64,000 bases of DNA, from NCBI GenBank assembly GCA_003184365.1, contig NKYR01000017.1, positions 310,001 through 374,000 on the forward strand, written 5' to 3'. Position 1 is the stretch's first letter, and each line of letters opens with the position of its first letter. Origin of the DNA: Evernia prunastri (taxonomy: Eukaryota > Ascomycota > Lecanoromycetes > Lecanorales > Parmeliaceae). Made by a program: the position numbers and the translations under genes. Shown one piece after another: positions 43,949 to 56,647 of this stretch. The notes under the pieces are model-generated. The model had not been told where the DNA came from, made no database searches, and was given only the letters and a program-made list of their open reading frames with translations.

Positions 43949-46940
43949 ATGAGATTTCCAAGTATGCAGTCGGTGTCAAGAGAGTCAGCAGACGAGGAAG
44001 ATATACCGCCGTCACATGCTTTGACTGGCATGCTCGCTGATCTCAACATTTCACCTCTATCCAACCGCCCTTCCGATGCTCAACTACCTACTTGGACATT
44101 CCCAACATCTGCATCTGCTAGGAACACACCTTCACCTGGCCCAACTGACGGTTCCATCTTCTCTCCACGCCCTCCACCAAGATATCACACCAATTCCGCG
44201 CCAGAATTAGATCTTGCTTCTCCAACCCATGCTACCAACCCTACCCACCTCGCTTCCACCACCCCTTCAACAAATCAGCCCTCCTTGTTCAACACGCCCA
44301 ATCGATCAATCTTCTCCTCAGGGCCCCCAACCTCGTCCATATCCGCCAATACCGCACAAGCGTCCATGAGCTCTCCATCCCCAGTCCATCCTATCAATCC
44401 ACTTTCAGCTCTTACGGTCCCTGCCTCCAGCTCAAGTAGGAGGTCAGTTCATTATCAGAATGAGAACCTATCCACGGCTATAAAGAACAGAATCCCAAGA
44501 GCGGAGAAGGATGTGGATGACCCTTCTGTCCAAGCCGAGGGTACTCTATCAGCTGAGAGGAGAGGGACAAGTACCCCTACGGCGTTGACACGTCTCTTCG
44601 CTGCCCCGGAGATCACCCCGATTGTCTCCAGACATTCCTCATACATCAGAACGGCTAGTGGAACGGCATATACCCGAGCAACTTCCGCCGAGACAGCCCC
44701 TCTGCCGAACCATCTCTACAATCGGGGTTTGCTAGGCGGTAAACACTCAGATATCGCAGTGCACGCTTTTGGCACTCGTTATGCTTTACACCGGCTGCTG
44801 CTCGATCGAGCACCCTTTTTCTCTTCCGCTCTCTCAGAGCCATGGTTTGAGAGCTCGTCGAAGGAGATAGCCCTCCACCCTGACGATATCGATTCCAACA
44901 TTACCCAAGCTGCCTTTGAGTTGGCACTGAAAAGACTATACGGCTGCAATGTTGCTATGGAAGAGGACAAGGAGGCCGTTGGTCTCTTCGCCACTGGCTG
45001 TTGGTTGGAAATGGCTGACCTGGTCGATGCCAGCGTCACGTCGATCTTGCGTCAGATGTCACCAGTTAAGATAGGTCCATTAATTAAATTAGTCACCAAC
45101 AACTATTATGGCAAGAATGGTGATCGAATCTTGGCTACAGCTAAAGCAATGCTTTGCCGCGAAGGCTGGGAAATGCCAGTCAGGTACTGGGATGGAGTCT
45201 CTGGTGAGATCGCAAGGGAAATCATTGGTGGTGACGGCTTCTTCGTACCTGGAGAATGGGAACGATGGGTGCTTGCAAAGAAGGTCCTGGATCGAAAGTT
45301 GAAACTACGTGCTATTGAAGCAGGCCTCATTGAGCCTAATGGAAACCACAAACGTGCACTACCTGACACCATGAGCTTCTCAGCTATTCGGTTCGACACT
45401 GTGTACCGCAAAAATTCAGCCTTCGCTAGCAGGCATATTCCTGAGGCCTATGATTCATGGCTTGCGCTCTACACCAATCCTGATATTGCTGCTTTGCTTG
45501 TCCTCCTCGACGAAGGTATTCATTATGTGCATTTGAGCTTTGAGCAATTGCAGAAGATTCGAAGTCAACGAGATGTGCTCGGATTGCCGCTTATGCCTGA
45601 AAAAGTGATCAACGATGCTTTGTGGATGCAGATGGAACTTCGGCAGAGGATTGTCAATGCTCCTGAGCTCGATGAGGTACTAGGGTTGAGCAAAGAGTCA
45701 GAGGAGACTCAGGAGGCCCACCTACAAGAAGAGGCCAGCGAGACCACTAATGGGAAAGGCAAAGAGCGTGATACTGACATTTACGATGACCAAGAGGGTG
45801 ACGATGAAATGGAGTCAGGTAGCTGGGACGGCAATGGAAGACCTCGAAAGTTCTGGATCCCTAACGTCGACTCGACTTCGGTGACAGGCGCAAACCCTGA
45901 CACTTCGCTGTACGCAACGCCAAGCACCAATCGGCCTTATATCTCAAGACTCTCCGCCTCCATTGATCCAGTGGATGTTCAATGGGCATCAGACTTTACA
46001 GCATCAGCGAATGAACGCCCAACAACAGCTGACCGAAACGAACCCATCCCTCCAATCTCCTACACCAACTACCCACCCTTCCGTTTCGCAGCCGAATTTC
46101 CAAATCCCCGCAATCTCAAAGAAAAGAAGCGCGTCTATTCTCGCACGGTCTGGTACGCTGGTAGTCTATGGAATGTTTACATTCAAAAAGTCGAAACGAC
46201 AAAAAACACTCAGCTTGGCGTCTACCTGCATCGCGCTAAGGAAAAGGAAGGCTCTGAAGAAAGCCATCACCGTTACACAAGCAGTGTAGACGAACGCATC
46301 GGCCAAGTCGAGATGCTAATGCGTCGCAACCGCAATCGTCGTCGTTCACGAGGCGAGTCACTGGACGAGGACGCCAGCAACTCAGGTACCGATCCTGACA
46401 GCACTCTGGTCGCACCCGGACAACCTTCGCGAGCAGCGACCATCACCAATCTGCTCCGTGGTGGTGGCAGTCGCGATGACTCTTCTGCTACTAAGTCCTC
46501 ACAGACGCCCAGTCCTCAGACATTGTCCTTACCTTATAATCCCGCTGCGAACCTTAATGACTCCGACGATAATGACGAAGCTGCCGGCAACAGGGAATCT
46601 TGCAATACCAATCACAGTGTTCCAACACTCCCTGCCTACGTCGACGGTCGGTCAACGATTAAGACGTATTTCAAGATCTACAGCCCAAGCAAGGGCGGTA
46701 GGATGCTGAGTGTATACGAGAGCGCTCCAGATTCATTCAATTTCAGTCAGAGCTGGGGTTGGAAGAGCTCCACCATGGTTTTAGACGATGCGTTATGTGG
46801 TTATGACGGTGGAGGAGACAGCGGTGGGAGGGGAAAGGGGGGAAGGGACGGACGGCTCAGGTTCATGGTTGTAATTGGTATGTTGTGAGAAATGAAGCAT
46901 TCCCTCATGAGTCTTTGCTGATTTGTTAGGTAACGTGTGA
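43949..46940 (+). CDS. BTB/POZ-domain protein
   Basis: Model: join(43949..46877, 46930..46940), 979 aa. A Ser/Pro/Thr-rich, probably disordered head (1-250) precedes a BTB domain (about 262-370: LGGKHSDIAVHAFGTRYALH, LLLDRAPFFSSAL, then AFELALKRLYG) and a BACK-like helical part (FATGCWLEMADLVDASV..., RILATAKAMLCREGWEMPV). A second conserved region (about 690-930) contains PPFRFAAEFPNP, VWYAGSLWNVYIQK and TYFKIYSPSKGGRMLSVYES. BTB proteins often dimerise and can be Cullin-3 adaptors; no such role is proven. The final exon has 11 nt, changing the C-terminus from VVIGML to VVIGNV; I prefer it because the intron (GTATGT..TTAG, 52 bp) is canonical. Confidence 0.82.
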
Positions 46941-48528
46941 AACTATGAACGAGTCATGTGCCGGCTCTGCCAGATTTGGTATGATGAATGATCTCGCTTG
47001 AGTATGGCTTTCCTCTTTGATGTTTCACCGGCTCTGTATGTACCTATCTGTGGCTGTACTGCTAGCGTAGCATTAGAGCGTCTATGATCCTCCTCTCCCA
47101 TCATCGATATATACCCAATGTCCTCCCTGCCCTCAGTCATTGACCCTCAAGACCTCGTGTTTGAGCGATCTGAAATCTGGAACTCATTCGAATGGCTCAA
47201 GCTACCACTCAACGAAGGAGTGGGTTGTCGCGTCTTTGAAGGCCTCAGACCAGATACATTATATGCACATACTAAAGTTTAGTAGCCAAGTCTCAGTCTA
47301 CGTGGAAGGGACATACTGTTTGCGATAGACGACCCTTTGGAAATGCGCTGTTTTCTAATTATCAAGTTACCGTTACTAGAAATTGACGTTGGGATCTGAA
47401 ACAAGTGCTGAGATGCCTGAGAAGAAATCTCTTGATGCAAAAGAGGCGATGCATCGTCGATTCAATGCTGTGCACTGCCCGAAGGATTGTAGCACATTGT
47501 ACCATGACCAGAGCGGCAGAGTGAATGAAAGGGGCTTGGGAGTGAAGATGGAAATGGGAGCAAGTCGGTCAAGATGCGATTGGGCTCGTTGCAAATCTGC
47601 TTGCTGCGAAAGATGGAGAGATGGTATCTTGGTGCAAAGATGGAAGGAATGGAGGGACGCAACTAGAGTAAAAGACGGACGAAACTATTGTGCATTGAGT
47701 CCATAATAGGTGCGGAATCCGACAATAATAGGCGACCCCGAGATCGAGTCCCGGCTAGGTGATTAGGGATTTAGGTGCACCTTCCCGCCGGCTTCTGCCC
47801 CAAATTCGGAGCCCAACCCCCCTATTGCCCCGACCCCTCTGTCCCGGGGAATATCCCCCGGTGCCTGTTACCCCAATTCTCCGTGGAGAAAATGATAACT
47901 CGTAGTATGCCACCTCGCTCAAAACACCTAGTAGAGCAAAGCGATGGCATCGTCGCAGTCGCTCTGCGCTCCGCTATTCTACGTAGGAAGACGAAGTATC
48001 GCAAGCTCCATTCTTGCGATTCAACGGACCACTTGTGCCCTCCCTAGGAGCGGGTCACGCTTCCCTCATGGCAGGGTGCTTGAATGAAAACAGAGCGTTA
48101 TAGGCTCACAATCAAAGCATTCCTTCTTCCAACTCAACATGATTAGTAAAGTGACCGCTACTAATAAGTATAGGTAGAGTATTGATAGGGGAGCTACCGC
48201 TGAGAGCGCTTTGAAATTTTGGAGACGTCTTCGAGAGGTTCCGACTTCTTATTCCCGGGCTCAACATATCATCCCTTTCTCTTGGGTTGTTTGCATCGTT
48301 TATTTTCACTTTCTCTATCTCCACCAAGACGTTAAAGACGTTAATCCAGCCATGGCGTTTCATACGGCTGACAGTCTGACATTCTATGTCGTAAGCATGC
48401 ATGAATCCTACGGCTAGCCCCCACTCACTACGTACATTTCATTTTCGATAGCCTTGTGGAGTCGAGTTGCCTGATATTCAGCGTTCCTTACAACGTCTGG
48501 GCAATGGCCCTGGAAAAACCATTGAACG
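46941..48528. other. Intergenic region
   Basis: About 1.6 kb with only short overlapping frames. A tRNA-like GAGATCGAGTCCCGG occurs near 47739, but no cloverleaf can be built around it. Confidence 0.4.
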
Positions 48529-51011
48529 ATGCCTATCACATTCGGCTCCATCGGCGACATCATCTCTGTAAGCCTTCTCATCAAGGACCTTGTCAAATGC
48601 CTCGACGAAAGTCGTGGGTCGTCCGCGGAATACCAGGCCGTCATACGTGAGCTTTGGAGCTTGGATCAGGCCCTGCTGGAAGTCGAATTGCTGCTCGGGT
48701 CCTGCAAGCAGTCGCGGGAACTGAATGGTCTACGCGAAACAGCGAATGACTGCGCGGAGCAGTGCCGCAAATGCATAGTGGACTTTCGAGACAAGGCGAA
48801 GAGATATCACAAAGCCTTGCAGGGGAGAGGTACGGGGAATCTAGTCAGGGACACGAGTGCGAAGCTCAGATGGCATATATCGGAAAAGGATGACTTGGCC
48901 AAGTTCAGAGCGGGCATCACGGCGCATTGCTCATCGCTAAACATACTCTTGGCTACAGCGGGCCTGTCAGTGGATTTTGAAACTCCCGGTTTTACATTTT
49001 CCGAGCTGATAGGAGCAGCAAGCTTACGATACTGAATGATGAGGCAGTTCATGAACGGCTGAAGCAATCCGATATAGCCCATGCAGGCTCTTCAGCAGCA
49101 CAAACCTCGCTTCTCATGGATATCAGAGCCCGTTTAGAGGGAACCTATTCTCTATTACAAACAGCGGCGTCGGAGACCATGGCGCTGGGTTCAAGCCTCG
49201 ACTTGTACGCAAATCTCCAGTCACGTACCTTGCCTTTCATTGACCGGTTGCTATAGGAACTACTTTAAGAGCCTTGGAGCCGATCTCCTGTCTTTGATGC
49301 ACAGAATGTGGTGAGTCTAGATACTTCGTTGCTTTACTTATATCAAAATGGACAGGCTTGACATCTCAAATTTTGTTAGGAGAATCAACTCCATGACCTA
49401 CAATGCAGTTGTATCTCTACAAGCCCGTATTCCGGCTCAATTGAACCGAAGTTGGACACAAGAGCCCGCTACGCTCGAAGATGCTCTTGGCCGAGTCACG
49501 CCGTTCCAGTGGGTTATGTTTTCCGAACCGTTTCATTCTGATTTTCTTTGCAATTTGAGTTGTAAGACATGTCGTAGGAGTCAAATACTCCCGGGACATG
49601 TTTTACGCCTCCAAGTTGGTCCCAGAAGAGATATGCTGACTCGGAAAATCATAAAGTTTGGAGTTTATTGACTCTTGGGAGGTCGGTCACAATGAAATGC
49701 GGTATGTTGAGTACTAAGCTGACCTCCAAGGCATTTGAATCCATCCTCGAAGTACGCTTTCGACAGCTTCCCGGACATCGTAAGGTCAAGCGAAAGGAAT
49801 ATACTCTGCAGTCAAACATCATCAACAAAGATGTCGACGATTCTGTTCCTTTTAATCGCTGCTTTCTCCCGGGCCAGCATTACGACATGAGCATGGTCTT
49901 CAATGCCGCACGTGCACAAAACTCTTGCCCAGCCTGTCTGCTTGGTACTGGGGCCACGTCTGACTCACGGGTGAAATGGTGAGACCCCTATGTATGGCTG
50001 TGGGTTCGAATATTTACTTGTAGCAGCAATAACTGTGGTCTTTGGTATCAGCGGATAGTAGAAGCCACGGTAGATGAGGCTGCTCCTGTTGTGCCCAAAA
50101 CCGCTACACCGGTTGGGGGACCTTTCCTAAAGAGACGGCGAGAAGAGGACTCAGAGAGCGAGAACGAACTAAGACAATTTCGCCGAGTACGTATAAGATG
50201 TCGCCAACAGGCAAGAAAACAGAGTAAACGAGACGAAGCACAACGAGAACTCCTCGAATCTGGAGGAAAGTTGATAAGATGTGTTTGCGGGACGCAGGAT
50301 GTGGGAATGCGTTGGGATACATCAGACTATCTACTTTTCGCAACAGCAAACCAAGCGTGGCTCATACGGTGCGCTGTTTGCAAAGTCTGGCAACATCGGA
50401 GCTGTGTCGGTGCTGAGAACGGGAACGAACCGCCGGGAGGCTTCTGCTGTGAACGGTGTTCGAGAGTGAAGCCCGTTGATGACCATTCGAACAGTCCTTC
50501 ATCTTTACTTGAAGACGCCGAGGAATACAACATCAAGTGTGTATGTGGCTCTGATGAGGACAATGGGAATACAATCTACTGTGACCGCTGCAGTACCTGG
50601 CAGCACGTTAGATGCTACCTTCCCGGCCTCAGCCCGGCCGAATTGCAACCTCTCACCCACTTCTGCGTCGACTGCGATCCACGACCACTTAGTGCCGTCA
50701 CCCCGACCGGGCAACGCACGAGGGTAGGTGACGAGCATTCTCCGGGGCAAAGGAATGTCCAGATATTTCTGTCACCCACCCTCGGCAGAAGCATGTCACA
50801 GATCGAGCAACGACCGCGAGAGACCGATCAAAGCTACTCTTCCAGTCCAAACGGCTCCTGGCGACCAACCTCTCCGTCCCCCGAGAGCCTCACTTGCTTC
50901 TTCTGGGCTTCTCAGGGTTACTGTCTGCAAGGCGAGCGCGATTGCCCTTACGCTCACTACGACACCGGCAAAGTCGGCAGACCACTTTCCCTCCCCCACC
51001 CGGCGAATTGA
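48529..51011 (+). CDS. Multi-domain protein: STAND-type N-domain, ubiquitin-like domain, zinc ribbon, two PHD fingers, CCCH finger
   Basis: Model: join(48529..48965, 49019..49204, 49257..49310, 49356..49508, 49657..49681, 49731..49978, 50024..51011), 696 aa; every phase agrees. Residues 1-146 (MPITFGSIGDIISVSLLIKD...) match the fungal N-terminal domain found in front of STAND and ubiquitin-like-domain proteins. About 225-345 is a ubiquitin-like domain (RVTPFHLEFIDSWEAFESIL, VRFRQLPGHRKVKRKEY, RCFLPGQHYDMSMVFN). A Cys4 ribbon follows (CPACLLG... CSNNCGLWYQRI), then a basic linker. PHD 1 spans about 454-513 (CVCG...CAVCKVWQHRSC...CCERC), PHD 2 about 540-585 (CVCGSDED...CDRCSTWQHVRC...CVDC). The CCCH finger has Cys 659, 668, 675 and His 679 (C-x8-C-x6-C-x3-H). 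It probably acts in chromatin or RNA binding in the nucleus; this is inference. Confidence 0.82.
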
Positions 51012-51790
51012 ATACGTCGAAGACGTTTCCATTTCTGGCTGTGATGCGGGTGCGGCGGGAGAGAGAGAGAGAGGGGGGGGGGGGGGGCGGATCCGTCAGA
51101 GGCGATTTTGTGGGAAGGCTGGGGAGTAAATTTGGGATCGGGGTGGGGGGCGGGTGTGAGGGGACGGAGGGGCGACTGGTGGTCTGGAACTGAGCAGGGG
51201 GAGAAACGGAGGATTCCCCTTCATCTGTAATAGGTCTCGAGAGGATGGGCGACAGGACGTATCGACGAGTGATGGCTGTCCGGAATGATCAGTGTCCAGA
51301 GCTGTATGTTTAGTTTACTTTTGTTGCATGTCATGTGGAACACGAAGCTGATATATACGGCGCCAGTGATGTTGATAGATGTTGATATTAATGAATGGCG
51401 TTAGTATATCTGCTGCAGACCAGGCCTGCTTCAGATCAGCCTGAGAAGACTAACTGCAATCGGAATGAGCTCCATCTGGCGTTCGAGTGGGACGGTATGT
51501 TCCTAGCGACCTTTGTTTCACTTCGGTCTCATGAATGAATAGGTGGACATATGATTATGTATGCATTGATCTTCTGCTTCGCCTTCAAAGCTCTTCGGAA
51601 GCCTGCTTACGTGACAGTGACAGTGACACGAGCCATCTCGGATTCTAATATACATACAAAGCGCATACAAAGCGCTCACTTTTCCATATGCCTGGCTGGC
51701 AACCATACCATGCAGTCCAAGTAGATAGACAGGACAGAACACCGGGCCGTCTGCATGTAGAGGTTTTTTTCCCGACGCCGACTATGAATT
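51012..51790. other. Intergenic region between convergent genes
   Basis: Contains GA repeats followed by a 15-base G run (51073-51087) and G-rich sequence to about 51180. No gene was seen. Confidence 0.45.
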
Positions 51791-54154
51791 TCAATGCCCG
51801 TTGCCCAACAGCGGCGTGTCCTCGCTGTCCGCACCCCCATTCTTCTTCGGCCTCCTCCGCCGCTTCTTTTTCTTCGAATCGCCGGGCTGGTTGTTCTCCT
51901 TTTTGCCGTCGACCGCATCCGACGCGCCGTCCGCTTGCACCTGGGCCCCGCCCTCTCCACTGTCGGAACTGCTGGTCATCTCCAGGACTGTCTTTTTGAT
52001 GCCGCCTGCGTCGACAATTTGTTCGGTGATACTACCCGATCGCGCAGCGCTTCGCTTGTTTTTCTTCGGTGACTTTGTCCCCGAGTGCATTGACCCGAGT
52101 GTGCTCTGGGAATTGGACCGGGATTTCTGCTTCGATCTTGTTCTGTTTTCACTCGGGCTATCTTCTCCACGTCCAGGACTGCCATTTTCGGCGAGAGCAG
52201 CTAGGCCTCTGCGAGACTTGTTGGGGCTTGGTGGAGATGCTCCGGAAGGGATGCTGCCGTAGCCGGCAGCCACGGCAAGGACGCCGTCTTTCGCATCTTT
52301 ACCAGCAGAGTTGAGTAGACCAGCGCCAACGCCTCCCTGAGTGGCTATGGAGTTACGAGGGGTGGTGTCGGAATTTTCGGAGGCTTTTGACATGGCGTCG
52401 CCGAGCGTGCCGGCTCCAGGCTTGATCTTTACGGTGTTGTATCGAGTCTGTCGAGGCCGGCTGGCAAGGTTTGAGGGGCCCAAATGCTTGAAGTGATCGC
52501 GTATTTGGGGCTTTGGTTTCTTCTGACCACCCTCCCGATCTGATGTAAATGCGGTACTTGAGTGCCGTCGCAGGTCCTCAGGTCGCCCGTTGGCTTCGGG
52601 AGCGCGAGTATCGATGCTTGTTGCGTGGCGACGCATTGCTTGGTGCGGGTCTTTCTTGTCCTCACCTAGGTCGATCAGTGCCTCTTCACCTTCGGCCACA
52701 TTACTATCCACATCGGTGACGACTTGGCCTTTGGGAACCCTTGATTTGGGTGCTGGGTTGATTCGACGGAGTCCTTTCCGCACATCGATATAAACGTCAG
52801 ACTCGTCGATAATTTCTCTGTATTTCGGTCAGTTCCGGGCTCGGACAAGCCAAGGACAATGCACATACTCGCCAATAAGCTCCTCAATTACATCTTCGAG
52901 CGTCACAACACCTAAGGCGCCATGGTCCTCTCCCGGAAATTCCGAGACAAGGACCATGTGTGATTTTCCCTCTTGAAAGAAGTTGACAATGTCCAGGCAG
53001 CTTGTCTCGGCCCTTGTTTCGGGCAGCGTAGCCAAAGCAAAATCCCTAACAAGTTTGGCATCTTCGGGATCGTAGGTGATGAGTATTTTGACGAGGAGCA
53101 TTCCGACGAAGTTTTTGGGATTGTCTGGTGCGTGGATTGGTATTCGAGAGAAACCAGCACCAAGGATGAACTCCATGGTCTTCTCGTTGAGAACGGTATC
53201 TGCAGACAGCGTGAATGTGTCATCCATCGGGGTCATGATACTTCCGACAGACTTCGCTTTGAGATCTAGAACTGCGCTGATGATGGTAACCTCGTCTGAG
53301 TTTAGTTGCTCGCCGTCCGCGCCAAGACTCTTATGTAGAGTTACGAGAGTCTTTAAACCAGCCTTCTTGTAGGTTGTACCGTGATCCTCTCCTAGAAGCC
53401 TGTCAAGGAGCTTCGCAGTAGGCCATGCAACTGGCGATAGGATGTACATGAGTATAAGCACTAGAGGTGACATCCATGCTCCTATTGGGAGACCGTAGCG
53501 GACACAGATCGATTGAGGGATGATTTCGCCAAAGATGACTATAAGCCTGTCAGGTATAATCCAGAGCAGCTAGGTATAGCACTTCTTACCAATAAGGACG
53601 GTGCTACCCAGCACAGCGGGCCATCCACCACCCAGAGAGCGGTCCAGCACAATGGGCAGAGTCTCGTTGGTAATGACATTTCCCAACAGAAGCGTGACCA
53701 AGACCCAATGCTTCCCTCTTTTCAACAACCGTAGAACCTTAGCAGCATGATGCTTCTCGGAACCTTCGCCAGACGTCCTGATGACCTGTAGGTATATTTC
53801 ATCCTGCACTTGATCAGCTGTTGCCCCCTTTCTGTCCAGCCTAGTCAGTATAGCACTGCAGCTTACCTGACCCATCAAGGCGATGGTGAGGCCTGCAAAA
53901 GCTCCGCCGAGAAGGACTAGAGCAATAGCAACGGCCAAATAGATCCACAGAGTAGGCTTGTCCGGGGACATGGGAGGTTCTTCATCTTCAGCAAAGACAT
54001 TGAAAGGTCCCCTGAGCTGAGGGGCAGCGCGTAGCAACGGCAAGAAGCCCATCATGCAGAGCTTTGCTATTGAGAGAAGCAGAGGTCTCGTGGTCGTGTA
54101 GCCATGTGTGACGCGTGGACTAGTAGACGCCGGATTGGGCTGATGGCTCGACAT
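51791..54154 (-). CDS. Mam3/CNNM-type membrane protein (DUF21 plus CBS pair)
   Basis: Model: complement(join(51791..52817, 52869..53538, 53590..53803, 53867..54154)), 732 aa. The DUF21 region spans three exons: LWIYLAVAIALVLLGGAFAG, LTIALMGQDEIYLQVI, RLLKRGKHWVLVTLLLGNV, NETLPIVLDRSLGGGWPAV, LIVIFGEIIPQSICVRYGLP. Two CBS motifs follow (SVGSIMTPMDDTF..., then SRIPIHAPDNPKNFVGMLLV... GALGVVTLEDVIEELIGE). The C-terminal ~340 residues are polar and end with a Lys/Arg-rich patch (SKKKKRRRRPKK) and LLGNGH. Family role: vacuolar or plasma-membrane divalent-cation handling (yeast Mam3; CNNM magnesium transport). The first intron is 63 bp and in frame; it was removed because conservation joins ALMGQ directly to DEIYLQV. 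Confidence 0.9.
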
Positions 54155-54749
54155 ATTGTAGAGCTGTTTGGGGAGAGGAGGATAATTAGAGTCACGAGAT
54201 GACAGCGGTGAGTGGATTACGCATGTTGGACGTTTTGCGGGGGTGGTAGCTTATGCACGTATGGCATTTTGGCAGTTGGGCATAGTTGAAAAGCGAGGTT
54301 GAGCGTAATTGAAAAGGTTAGGTAGGTAGTAAAATAGGTATCATCGCTGGTCGACACCCTGCCCTTGGCGCTTAAAACCTTAGCGCCTTCCCAGGACTGC
54401 CAAGAAAAGGCGCCGGCGTGGGAGAGAATACTTTTCCGCCAAGTGATTGTGTAAGGTACTATGTAGGTCCTTCGTGTCCAATCAGTGCCATCACCGATGA
54501 CCCTGCATCAATTGCATCCATAGGCATTCTACATTGTAACCAGGTCCCGTTGGGAAGGTTGAAGCCACTGCTTGACTAAAGTATGCTTGGATTGACGGTA
54601 TATCACCGAGCACGAGGTATATGGCCTGTATATAAGGCCTCATAAATGTATATTGCCGTAGAGATAGTTCCATTCATCATGAACGACATCACAATAACTC
54701 CAATCGAATCCCAGGATGCCTTTCGAACCTCCCGGCCCTAACCAATCCA
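54155..54749. other. Intergenic region
   Basis: Upstream of the Mam3-like gene. No feature was recognised. Confidence 0.4.
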
Positions 54750-55745
54750 TCAAGCGTATTTCACCGCGGCCCGATGGTCATCGTGAAATGGATTACTCTC
54801 CGCGGTGGCTTCCGCATCTTTGAAGGGGTTATTCTCCTCGCTGACAGCCGACACTGGCGTCATTGCGCTTCCTTCTGCGGATGGAGTGTAAGCTGGTGGC
54901 TGTGACTCCAGGTGCTCTTGAGGACTCCGGTTGTACTGTAATTCAATGTTGCGTCTCTCGTCAGCACTCAATTTCTTTGCCTTGCGCCATCTGTGAGTTG
55001 CAATGCAGGCGTAGACGAAGAGGATGAAATGAATGATCCTGAAACCGGATTCGTTAGCGGGAGGCGGCGCAACTTTTACACCATCGTCTAGACGGAGTTA
55101 ACTTACAGAATGAATGCTAAAAACACATTTGCTGCGATCTCTGTCCGTCCCAATGTGTAGATGAGCGGGCTACAGGCTTCACTCCAGTAGTTATACCGGT
55201 CGCATGGCACGATGCCATCGAATTCAAGGAGGACAGGCTGCCAGTACCAGAACCAGCCGTCGCCAACGGAAAAGACGATAGATGGTACAGCAAGGCCCCA
55301 GACGAAAAGATCCACTCCAACATTCCAGCCCGGGTGAATAGGTCGACCGTTGCGTTGGAAAAGAGTGAGGGAGAGAAACAGAGGGTTGTAGAAGAGAGCG
55401 AGGAGGACCTGCAGAAAGCGTGGTCAGCGAGGCGGCCATTTCAAGGAGCAAGAGGCTTGGGTTGAGTGTTTCGTTGATGTTTCGAGAGGCGCAAGCGAGG
55501 AGGATCGTGGCGGATGTGCGGAACAGCTTCAGGTATAAACAACTTACGGGGGCCAGAGGTAGGCCGTCAGTCCAGTCATTTCCACCATAGCTCATCTTGG
55601 ATACGGAAGTGGTGACAGCGAAAAGGATCATAGCGATCAAGGCAAACGGGATGGCAAGGGCGCGCAAGCCGAACTTGATTGGCCAGCGGCGATCATGTTG
55701 GTTGAGGTTTCCGCGAGTCTCGGGGGAGATGTGCATGTGAGGCAT
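54750..55745 (-). CDS. Four-span fungal membrane protein with NPF motifs
   Basis: Model: complement(join(54750..55038, 55107..55408, 55548..55745)), 262 aa, introns of 68 and 139 bp with matching phases. Helices: ALAIPFALIAMILFAVTTSV, VLLALFYNPLFLSLTLF, VDLFVWGLAVPSIVFSVGDGW, and VFLAFILIIHFILFVYACIA formed across the last intron. The loop CDRYNYWSEACSP holds two Cys. The cytoplasmic tail has two NPF motifs (ENNPFKD, ESNPFHDD), which in other proteins bind EH-domain endocytic adaptors, and a PPAY motif that could bind a WW-domain ubiquitin ligase. No named family was recognised; it is similar in plan to MARVEL-type proteins. Confidence 0.7.
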
Positions 55746-56647
55746 CGGGGAGTTGAGAGGGTAGATGATGATACTGTATATATCAGGTTTGAGGCAGGAC
55801 GGTTGGAAGAGGAAAGTGAGGCTCTTTGTATTATCAAGGAGGTAGATGAGTAGGACGTTTTTTAGTAGCAGTAGAGGACGTCATGGGGGCAGATGAACGG
55901 TTTAGCGTTGGTGTTGTCGTAAGCCTGCCTCGTTGCATAGAGTACATACTTTCGGGCTTGCCCCACCGTCCAGGCCAGATTGGGCAGTCGGGTAAGCCTA
56001 AGGTATCCATTCCTAACCATTCCCCGTATCCATGGATGATGGGTATATGTATCATGTATCACACAGGGTTTACTTATCGATTATTACATGTGATAGATAG
56101 TGTGGATAGGTACTTATTGATTCCAATGGGTGGATATGAAAGAATTGCATGTCACTGTCAAGTGTCAACCAAGCATACGAGTACAAATAACCTATTTGTA
56201 CCCCCTGTACCTTCACCTGTGGATAAGTAACGATCATCATAAAAATCGGGCTTCATGAATAATTGTTATGTTATCAATCAAATCGCCTATTTACCATGCT
56301 TACAGAGATATACCATAAAGTACTTCTTGCTCGAGTCCCAAGATTCAGTCGTCAGTCGGTCTCAACTTGCCAAGGCAGAGAGCCCCATGACCCATGTCGA
56401 ATAAACGATGCAACGCTCATGCCCACGACACTTACTGACCTTGGGTAAGTTAGTCCTTACCTAAGGTACCTTAGTCAAAGCATTACTATAGCTCCGGATA
56501 GGCCGCCAATCATGCACACCTACATTACCGTGGTACCTTACCTTCACGGACGAGGATCCCTTGCACCCCGCTCGCTCACTTGAAATACACTTCGAGATTA
56601 TTGTACATAGATACAATAAATAACGTACCTACCTATATCTGAAAGCA
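55746..56647. other. Divergent intergenic region
   Basis: About 0.9 kb between divergent starts. No gene is supported; the short CCTTAC/GTAAGG words near 56450-56545 are only a local repeat. Confidence 0.4.

Noticed and set aside
38172..46940. Secondary-metabolite gene cluster
   Set aside because: P450, ene-reductase and a secreted protein occur together, but there is no polyketide, peptide or terpene synthase, transporter or pathway regulator in the window.
47730..47770. tRNA-like T-arm sequence
   Set aside because: GAGATCGAGTCCCGG resembles a T-loop region, but no acceptor, D or anticodon arm can be paired around it.
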